DNA from: Isohypsibius dastychi
Lineage: Eukaryota; Tardigrada; Eutardigrada; Parachela; Isohypsibiidae
DNA: 15,709 nucleotides
Assembly: GCA_034696485.1 (NCBI GenBank)
Contig: JAQIWT010000727.1
Location: 1 to 15,709 of the forward strand
Reading direction: 5' to 3'
Below the pieces are notes generated by a model. It was not told the DNA's origin. It did no database searches and saw only the letters and a list, made by a program, of their open reading frames with translations. Of this stretch, positions 9,526 through 15,709 are shown piece after piece (position 1 is the stretch's first letter; every line of letters starts with the position of its first letter). The translations under genes and the position numbers were made by a program.

Positions 9526-10194
9526 TCCTCGTCCTAGCTGGGTCTGCTGCGTCAACGAATCGTCCAAATCCCAGCCACGTATGTATTTGTTTTTGATGTT
9601 AAAGAACGAGTGGCTCAATTGAGAAGTTGTTATTTCAGGAACAGTCGAGTTGATCGCAATCTTACCGCCCCGTAGAAATATGGGGATATTGTGTTTCGAC
9701 CCATACGGTCGGTTCGCAGGGTCATTATCTTTGCCCAGCCAACTAGGCGCTCAGGGTTACTGGAGTCGAGACTGCCGTGTTTTGCCGGCGAATCTCGTTT
9801 ACTTGGCTGGAAATGACATCCTGGGTGCAATTGACCCAGTGCTCAATAATTGGATTCCAAAGGTTCCAGGCTTGTCACACGTTTGTAAAGAAGAACTCAA
9901 ACGTAAGTTAATGTCATCATTTAAGCTAAATATGATCTACCGAACTCTGGTCTAGTTAAAGCATCAGCATATCTCGTTGGATTCATTTACATGGCTTCGT
10001 GGTCTAAAGTTGATGGATATCTCTTCTACAAGGTCAGCTGTTCCGACTCGAGCAAATTAGTAAAGTTCGATGTACCACACCACCCTCGCGACTACCAGCA
10101 TGTGTTACTGATTGGGCTCGCTAAAAAGATGTATTTGTTCACTATGCACTATCCCCAGCTAAAAATATCGGCTGAAAAGTCCATGTTTTCTTGA
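9526..10194 (+). pseudogene. Kelch-repeat propeller fragment A (partial, start missing)
   Basis: Three exon-like blocks: 9526-9578, 9639-9902 and 9956-10194, separated by 60- and 53-bp GT-AG introns with matching phases, ending in TGA. The protein shows Kelch-type blade patterns: GILCFDPYGRFAGSLSLP, NLVYLAGNDILGAIDP followed by NNWIPKVPGL, and AYLVGFIYMASWSKVDGYL. The first block is ambiguous. Its Kelch-like frame (VLVLAGSAAS) is one base out of phase with the next exon, whereas the in-phase frame (PSWVCCVNESS) is not Kelch-like. No BTB, BACK or start codon was found directly upstream. It is either the 3' end of a gene whose 5' part is elsewhere, possibly the BTB-BACK gene at 5676, or a pseudogene. 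The last two exons are undamaged. Confidence 0.55.
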
Positions 10195-11130
10195 ATTCAG
10201 ACTTCTGAGTTGACTAATTAGGGGATAAATCCGTGATTAGATAAAGACTCGATTTTCACGGGATGATATCACGATATGGGAAATGAAGATAATCGTCAAT
10301 TTATCCACCAAGAAATGTCATGGCTAGAAATCGTGGATTAACACAATGCCAAATATCCATGGGAAATCACGAAATTATCGATGATATATTCCCAGTAATA
10401 CTAAAAGTAAATAACAAAAAAACCATGTTAGAAACCGGTAGAACAATTCATGTATTGCAATGAGTTCATCGGGTGTTTTTTAGCGGAAAAAGCCGGTATT
10501 TATCTGTCGTTGTCTGGTCATCGAAAAAACCGTTTCCGATACGCTTCCAAACACTCATATTAGACTCACAAATCAGTAGAGTAAGCCAGAATAAAATCCA
10601 ACATAAGCAGATAAATTTCTAACGCGATTCGATCATTGACTTATCGGCGGATAGTCGTCTAATTTTGCCACACATAACCGCTGAGAAATCGGGTAAAAAG
10701 TTGGTAGTTTTCTTGAGTTCGTCGTTTAATTATCGCTCGAACAATCCATCAAAAGGTTATCGTGATTATTATTTGGACTTGCAACAAGAATATCGTTAAA
10801 TCTGTTGAGCCAACTGTCACTTCAAAGTCGTGATTCGTAAGATATAACCGACCCTATGTCCATGAAATATGTGATCGTTATAAAGGCAAATTTTTTTGAG
10901 TTTTTTGATTTGATAATCAGACGATAAATCCATGATCGAGCATATCAAACTGAACATACATCAAAAATTTCGATGAGACTTTGAAAATCACAACTGATCA
11001 AAGAAAAATGTTCAAACGGTATCTTGGTCAAAAATTCATCCGAAAAAATGAAACTAATGCAACGATGAACTACGGGTTTTCAGCCAAAGTTCATATATAT
11101 TCAAGCTACAGGAGTGAAAATATCCTTCGT
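10195..11130. other. AT-rich intergenic sequence
   Basis: No supported gene. Words such as ATCGATGAT, GATAAATC and ATCACGA are frequent, and 10620-10700 again has the TATCGGCGG/GAAATCGGG words seen elsewhere in the window. No tandem unit or terminal repeats could be defined by eye. Confidence 0.35.
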
Positions 11131-11137
11131 GCAACCC

Positions 11138-11213
11138 GAGCCAATGGTGTAGTGGTTGCGGCGGCAGACTGGGAGCGAGATGCACGGGTTCGACTCCCGC
11201 AGAAGGACAGTTT
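11138..11213 (+). repeat. tRNA-related sequence (SINE head or tRNA pseudogene)
   Basis: Contains an A-box-like TGGTGTAGTGGTT (about 11144-11156) and a perfect B-box GGTTCGACTCC inside a T-arm CGGG-loop-CCCG (about 11188-11202), spaced as in a tRNA. It is followed by a TTTTT run near 11209 that could stop pol III. The acceptor stem and anticodon arm do not pair convincingly, so a working tRNA is unlikely. A tRNA-derived SINE head or pseudo-tRNA is the better reading. No second copy was found to prove a SINE. Confidence 0.55.
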
Positions 11214-11279
11214 TTACGAAATTCGCTGAGCCTGAGAAAATTACACTCGATAAATTAACTGTCAAAACAAAAGAAATTC

Positions 11280-11285
11280 TTTATT
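11280..11285 (-). terminator. Poly(A) signal AATAAA, minus strand
   Basis: AATAAA on the minus strand, 44 bp downstream of the stop at 11329. Confidence 0.45.
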
Positions 11286-11328
11286 TCTTGGTAAAACTTT
11301 ATACACAAAGTACGTTATAATCACAGTC

Positions 11329-11442
11329 TCAAACATCAGATTTGAGTTGGTAAAGCAAGACTTTGCCGGTGATGGCATCGCTATGAATAAGCTGAACTCC
11401 AATCATATAGCTTCTATTATTCAGCCGTTTTCCATTGACAAA
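11329..11442 (-). CDS. Possible terminal exon of an unknown minus-strand gene
   Basis: After an acceptor-like TTTTTTCTGAAAG the minus strand reads FVNGKRLNNRSYMIG, then VQLIHSDAITGKVLLYQLKSDV and TGA. An AATAAA lies 44 bp past the stop (11280-11285 on plus as TTTATT). Sequence character and the poly(A) signal fit a real 3' end. No convincing upstream exon was found. The region just upstream overlaps the decayed Kelch block on the other strand, and the family is unknown. Confidence 0.35.
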   Translation of the reverse strand, partial: FVNGKRLNNRSYMIGVQLIHSDAITGKVLLYQLKSDV

Positions 11443-11574
11443 CTTTCAGAAAAAACTGGTTGAGACAGTGATTAGTTCCCTATTTTCACGCGCCGTCGGT
11501 TTTGTTAAATCCAACGATGAATGCCGTGCGATGGGCCTCGTTGATCTATCCCGGCTTTTCCTAGTACATTATCG

Positions 11575-12190
11575 CTTTTGTCTTAGCTGGGTCTTTACAC
11601 TTATGACACAAGCAATGATGCTTGGTCAGCTGCTTTACCCATCACACTACCCTTTGATCCATACAGCTGTTGCGTTGGGCCTGATGGAATGATATACATT
11701 TCTGGTAAAAAGAGATTTCGATTACGGTACTTACCAAAACCAAACACGTTTTATTTCGGGGGGTAATACCAGCCTCTGGATTTTCAATCCGGCCACTTCG
11801 GAATGTCGCAAAAGCGGTGCGTTCAACCTTTAAAATGACAGTTGTTGGATTACCCAGTAAGAATCAAATCGAATTTTTCGTCCTTTCAAGAATTCTGCTG
11901 GGCGCTAAACGAGTTCTAATATTGTTCATTACTGCACGCGGCAACATCACTGGGATAGAGAATTCCAGCCGTGTAGCACAGCAGGTGGAGCTCAGCCGGC
12001 TGGAGTCTACGTCTCCGCCAATATTGATGCCACGTCTTCGCCTTATCGACTGACTGAGCGAACAGGCCGAATTGTGGCGTTAATATGGGTGGAGACGTTG
12101 TTGAAATTCTGGTCTAGTTTCACTACTTGCGCAATTTTACTGCTTGGTCTGGTCGCGGCGGAGTTTTTTATGCCTGGAAACGTCGAATGA
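11575..12190 (+). pseudogene. Kelch-repeat propeller fragment B, multiply disabled
   Basis: Pieces of a Kelch propeller read in order but in changing frames. IIAFVLAGSLH then, after a shift near 11600, YDTSNDAWSAALP, then CCVGPDGMIYISG. A 55-bp intron-like gap follows (11705-11759: GTAAAA start, TTTATTTCGG end, so the acceptor AG is GG). Joining across it gives ISGGNTSLWIFNPATSE in frame. Next, after shifts near 11828 and 11909, come TVVGLPSKN, LLGAK and NIVHYCTRQHHWDREF, then AGVYVSANIDATSSPYRL. A further shift near 12080 and a TAG at 12115-12117 interrupt MGGDVVEILV and FHYLRNFTAW. AATAAA follows at 12191. The lesions mark a pseudogene, unless the assembly has many one-base errors. The shared LAGS block with CTAGCTGGGTCT/TTAGCTGGGTCT suggests A and B are related copies. 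Confidence 0.65.
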
Positions 12191-12196
12191 AATAAA
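12191..12196 (+). terminator. Poly(A) signal AATAAA at the end of Kelch fragment B
   Basis: AATAAA on plus directly overlaps the end of the last Kelch-like frame. It is consistent with the original 3' end of that gene. Confidence 0.4.
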
Positions 12197-12582
12197 TCTG
12201 TTTCATCCACCTGCGCTCACACGCTTTTCAAGGTCCTGAACGTGGAGAACAAGATCGTCTGCGTAGTCAACTTGGCGAACTGGAGATCGCGCGGAACACG
12301 GGTTTATGATCATGTGAGGGATTCGTGGTTAAGAGCCATAAAACCACCGGCAGTGAACCGTACCAGTGTGAGCATTTAACCGTTCGCCTGCCAGCTTCTT
12401 CGTTCAGTCTTCTCCCGCGAAAGAGTGCCAAGCGACCTCTGGGAGACTGAAGCGTCTTGATTTTCTTTGCCATCTACAGTAGGGGTATGTTCATCGGTAA
12501 TTTAATTATGGAAATATGATTGTTTTATTTTCGCACTTCGAACTCTGTTAAATTAACAGTTGTCTAACCTCTTACATGTGTT
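12197..12582. other. Intergenic sequence
   Basis: No gene supported. One open minus-strand frame (12267-12473) has no recognisable motif or splice context. TTCAGTCTTCTCCC near 12403 and GGGAGACTGAA near 12440 form a weak hairpin. Confidence 0.3.
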
Positions 12583-12825
12583 TTGCTCTTCATGATAAAT
12601 CTTTTGAACATGGCTCTTACACGAGTTGAAGTAAAACAAGAAGGCGAAGAAAAGAACAACGAGAAAAGCAGTGAAGTGAAGTCAGAACCGGGAAAGCAAA
12701 AAGTGTGCTCGTGCCTGGTCAACTGGGTTGGAAAGTTTAGACTGATATATCGATTTTTAGACGCGTATTTAGATGGCATTGTTTTTTTGTTATTCTCTTT
12801 TTGCTCATTGAGCTTGTGCAGCTAA
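12583..12825 (+). CDS. Small protein of unknown function, charged N-terminus and hydrophobic C-terminus
   Basis: Up to 80 aa. Internal Met codons follow, and MALTRVEV at 12610 may be the real start (71 aa). The N-terminal half is strongly charged (EGEEKNNEKSSE) and has two VKxE motifs, VKQE and VKSE, matching the SUMO-attachment consensus (psi-K-x-E). The C-terminal 18 residues (LDGIVFLLFSFCSLSLCS) are hydrophobic enough for a membrane tail anchor, or they could be intron read-through. A GT within AAAG/TGTG near 12700 gives no clear donor. AATAAA follows at 12917. No family recognised. Confidence 0.35.
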   Translation: MLFMINLLNMALTRVEVKQEGEEKNNEKSSEVKSEPGKQKVCSCLVNWVGKFRLIYRFLDAYLDGIVFLLFSFCSLSLCS

Positions 12826-12916
12826 GTTATAAACATGTTGATACCTGCGTGTAACATGTAACATTTCGAAACTTTTGAAATTAGAAATAAGTGGTGCAGC
12901 TCCAAGGAATGACGAC

Positions 12917-12922
12917 AATAAA
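12917..12922 (+). terminator. Poly(A) signal AATAAA, plus strand
   Basis: AATAAA 91 bp after the stop of the small plus-strand frame at 12583-12825. It is a plausible 3' end for it. Confidence 0.35.
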
Positions 12923-13122
12923 TGAAAACATAACCTTGAGACAACGGCGTTTTTCCTGGGGTCCCGCGTCACTAAAGTTATTCCGCCCTGTTACGATGTC
13001 ACACACACATAAACACCTTCTATAAGAAGCTACGTTCTTCACAAGTGGGATTCAGAGAATGTGATGAGGTCAACCGCATAAGGACTGGAATACATGAGAA
13101 ATTAAACTGGATGGAAGGTGTT

Positions 13123-13128
13123 TTTATT
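13123..13128 (-). terminator. Poly(A) signal AATAAA, minus strand
   Basis: AATAAA on minus (TTTATT on plus), 48 bp downstream of the stop codon of the small frame 13177-13386. Confidence 0.45.
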
Positions 13129-13176
13129 GTGTTAGACTAAATCAAGTCGATCGCCAGACTTGATAAGTAAAACCCC

Positions 13177-13386
13177 TCACTGCATGCCAATTTTGAGGCG
13201 AGATTTGGAATAACAAAGTAGAAATGATCCATTCTTGAAATAACCCAAGTTGCAACATATTCTGGCGAGCTGCTCCTGCCCTACTGCCGTCATGGCGTCG
13301 ACATTCTTTTCCGAAATCTTTCGCGGATGAACACTAGCAACAACGATTCCACAATGTATATGGGTGGTCACAGAATTCTTTTTCAT
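13177..13386 (-). CDS. Small protein of unknown function (69 aa)
   Basis: Complete ATG-to-TGA frame. An in-frame TGA two codons upstream supports this ATG as start of a single-exon protein, unless a splice site adds exons. Contains HIHCGIVVASVHPRK and VGQEQLARICCNLGYF. Three cysteines, no signal peptide, no recognised domain. The poly(A) signal at the expected distance raises the chance that it is expressed, possibly as the last exon of a longer gene. Confidence 0.35.
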   Translation of the reverse strand: MKKNSVTTHIHCGIVVASVHPRKISEKNVDAMTAVGQEQLARICCNLGYFKNGSFLLCYSKSRLKIGMQ

Positions 13387-13452
13387 CGATCATCGCAATA
13401 ACAAAGGACCATCGATCTCGCGGACAAATTTGGCGGATCATACATCCAAGTC

Positions 13453-13480
13453 AAGGTCTCTCCCTTGCGGCGGAGACCTT
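13453..13480. other. Perfect 8-bp hairpin
   Basis: AAGGTCTC (13453-13460) and GAGACCTT (13473-13480) around a 12-base loop. It lies upstream of the small minus-strand frame. No RNA family recognised. Confidence 0.4.
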
Positions 13481-13839
13481 CCCGGAGTCATCAACATATC
13501 GAACGGGATTTGAAAACTTAACCTGAATGCTTGCAACTCGAAAAGAACTTGAAACAACCATAATCCCGCTGTTAATTACGACATTGTTAGTACGCTGCAG
13601 AATATTTTCACGTTCAAAAAATTATTTGGACCTCGATTTCAGCAGCCGTTTGGATGTTCCAGGTGAAAAGTCCAAAGTGATACATGATACATAATGTCAT
13701 GCGATTAATCATACTCATTGGTACACTGTATTTGCAGCACTCTAACTAAATCACTCCCATTCACGCCAAACCAACAGCAGGACAAATGAACATGGGCGAG
13801 AAGAAAGGTCAACTTCAAGCGCTATTGGTTACGAGGAAC

Positions 13840-15254
13840 TCACAGTTTTTTACGGCATAATGGACATTCCAGATACATTTCCATCCATGGGTCAACACAC
13901 ACCATATGAAATTCTACAGAGGAAAATTTCAGGATGCTAATGCAGAACTGCCACGAAAACAGTAAACTCACCATGTTTGCAGGGAACCAGTAAGCGGACC
14001 TGGTCCCCACGTGAAAATGTTTCCCGGCAAATTGCGCACTCCTCGCCGTTGGAAACATCAACCACTCTTACGGGCGAGCGAGCGCATACAGCCTTGCTCC
14101 GATAACGATTGATTGCCCTGGCCAGATCTTCACAAAGACTCTGTGTAGAAAAAAGTCTGTACAATAGTGTGCTCATCTGGAAAAATGCTCAACGAACTGT
14201 TTTGTGGTTACATAATGCTGGTCCAACGACGGCCACAAAAACACATAGCATTCCAAACATGGCCGACTTGTGATCGCAGTCTGCGAGTTTCTCTCTTGGT
14301 GAAGCGGACACATTGACTCTGGTGACATCAGCTGACAGAAAAACAGACTGCAGAAAATGACTCTGGTTCTTTTCAAGCACAGTCAATGGGAAAGGTAAAA
14401 ATCCAAAGCGACGGTCGATTTCCGATGTGTTCCATAGCGTTTCATCGGTAAGCAAAATGACGGCCTTGGGATGTCGTTTGATATCCAGCTGTATCATCTG
14501 TATGCAAGTCCAAGTCAAAGATAGTTTTAATACGTATTGATCCTTCAAAAATTGTTGCGACCGTTCGACACAATTCAAATTTCCATAACTAAGACAGCAG
14601 ATTGAGAAATTTCTGATTACAAAAATTGTATATTCGCACTCCACGAAATATTGCAGCCCAAGCAAACTGCGACAAGTTTGCTACCTCTTCATGCCCCCAG
14701 GCTATAGCAATGGACTGTTCCTGCGGAAGGCAAGCTTCTTCCAAGTGTGTCAAATCAGCAATGTCCGTTCATCGCCCAATCAAACCATTTCAAATTCAAT
14801 TTTTACAAATTCAAATCAATACATTAACAAATTATCTAGCTGAATCAAACTTTTGACGAACCTCTGTTAAATGTTCCAGATCGGGGCAATTGGACAAGAC
14901 CAAAACAAAATCTCCTGCTGGTTGGATGGATTTTACTGTCGAGAAATCAGCCATCACCGACAGTCCCGAAAACGCTATTTCTCTGAAGGGGTTCACAGTG
15001 GTGGTGTACCCCTCAAATTTCGGAGATATAGTGAAGTTTGCGGCGTGCTGTTTATCGGAAAGCTTCACGTGGCCGGACTAGAACACATTAAAGAAATGAG
15101 GATTTGGATGAAACCATCGCAGTTGATTACGTACCAGCTCGATCTGTGTGGTTGATGGGTAATGGCAGCAGTAATTGCTTACAAATCCTATTCCTGGTAT
15201 AACTATTAAAACTGGCACGACGGTGACAAGAACACGAATTATGTCCACCAACAT
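13840..15254 (-). CDS. PA-TM-RING-H2 ubiquitin ligase (goliath/RNF13/RNF130-like), 6 exons, 304 aa
   Basis: Membrane-anchored E3 ubiquitin ligase of endosomes or secretory membranes, by family. Exons (minus): 15254-15135, 15077-14862, 14720-14685, 14497-14198, 14140-13972, 13913-13840. Introns are 57, 141, 187, 57 and 58 bp, and all phases agree. The N-terminus has a hydrophobic segment (about residues 5-24, RVLVTVVPVLIVIPGIG), likely a signal peptide or anchor. A lumenal protease-associated-type region spans about 41-190 (SIAIAWGHEE, KRHPKAVILL), diverged and with the usual cysteines partly lost. The second hydrophobic segment is about 203-220 (FGMLCVFVAVVGPALC). The RING-H2 ligands are C259, C262, C278, H280, H283, C286, C297 and C300 (CAIC, CKHEFH, CPLC). 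The protein ends four residues after the last ligand, whereas many family members have a long tail. The 36-bp exon 3 is the least certain part; two introns use GTTCGT donors. RING and TM order are firm. Confidence 0.82.
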
Positions 15255-15709
15255 TTTCGATTTTTGATCAACGTTAACGGTTGATTTAAGTAAAGCCTGT
15301 GAGGTGGAATAGTTGACTCTGAATTCCGATGTAACATGGAGAAAGAGAAAATCAACCGTTTATCATCATCGGAAGAAGGAAAGGGAAGGCAGATGTGAGC
15401 AGTAGCCAATAAGTAGCCAGCGGTCCTCTCTGGTCAGGAGCATTGAAGGAGCATCCTGGTCTCCACTGCTCCCGCTCACCAGCTTACCCTATCTCTCACT
15501 CACTGCTGGCTCTCTTTTTTTGCTCTTCTTTGGATCATTCACTTCTTGACCATTCAGGAGCAATAGCGGAGAGAGGCGAGAATTTGTGTATTTGAATAAG
15601 AAGCTGATACGATCTTAACCCTTTTGAATAAAGACTTGCAAGCACAAACCCGCGCGAGCGGTTTTGAAATCCGTAAGGCCGGAAGAAAGCTGTTTTTTCA
15701 AATCGTACG
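15255..15709. other. 5' flank of the RING gene and beyond
   Basis: Should contain the promoter and 5' UTR of the minus-strand RING gene; no TATA box or initiator could be assigned with confidence. 15420-15570 has several copies of AGGAGCA and its complement TGCTCC. AATAAA on plus at about 15627 could be the 3' end of a gene not otherwise visible. No coding sequence recognised. Confidence 0.3.

Noticed and set aside
9336-9596. 86-aa plus-strand frame as a gene
   Set aside because: Its first part is ATCGG-rich repeat-like sequence; only the last 17 or so residues belong to the Kelch-like exon.
11970-12020. Possible second tRNA-like A-box (TAGCACAGCAGG)
   Set aside because: No B-box at the right distance, and the stretch reads as Kelch-like coding sequence in another frame.
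14626-15155. Plus-strand open frames over the RING gene
   Set aside because: They lie antisense to well-supported exons of the PA-TM-RING gene.
1-15709. CRISPR arrays, bacterial operons, phage or viral genes
   Set aside because: No regularly spaced direct repeats with unique spacers, no Shine-Dalgarno-led gene strings; intron-bearing animal gene families throughout.

Overview
The window looks like nuclear DNA from a compact-genome invertebrate metazoan. The genes that can be modelled have short GT-AG introns (about 52-60 bp, a few of 140-190 bp), clean exon phases and AATAAA-type signals. The protein families are animal ones: PR/SET zinc finger, BTB-BACK/Kelch, PRMT and PA-TM-RING. I cannot name the phylum from sequence alone. 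No bacterial, viral or CRISPR features were seen.

Layout. 1-116 is the cut-off end of a hAT-like transposon. 394-2764 (minus) is an intact four-exon PRDM-type gene: a PRDM9/PRDM11-like cysteine knuckle, a PR/SET domain, two AT-hooks and ten C2H2 fingers. Its 5' flank is a 9-bp-period minisatellite in two oppositely oriented arms (about 2880-3565). 3566-5114 holds little. 5123-5510 is a 388-bp hAT MITE with a perfect 8-bp target duplication, 165 bp before an intact three-exon BTB-BACK gene (5676-6647, plus). 7427-8769 (minus) is a decayed arginine methyltransferase gene whose second intron carries a Tc1/mariner-like inverted-repeat element.

9526-10194 and 11575-12190 (plus) hold two blocks of Kelch propeller sequence. 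The second is clearly broken, with several frameshifts and a splice acceptor changed from AG to GG. They lie downstream of the Kelch-less BTB-BACK gene, so the segment may be a BTB-BACK-Kelch locus broken up by repeats, or decayed tandem copies. Between them are a tRNA-like pol III promoter and a short minus-strand 3' exon. Two small open frames follow: a possible small protein on plus (12583-12825) and a minus-strand one with a poly(A) signal (13177-13386). The right end carries an intact six-exon PA-TM-RING-H2 ubiquitin ligase gene (13840-15254, minus).

The genes do not form a pathway. The common theme is gene decay and mobile-element insertion among a few intact genes. All exon models come from reading splice signals and phases by eye; no alignment or RNA evidence was available.
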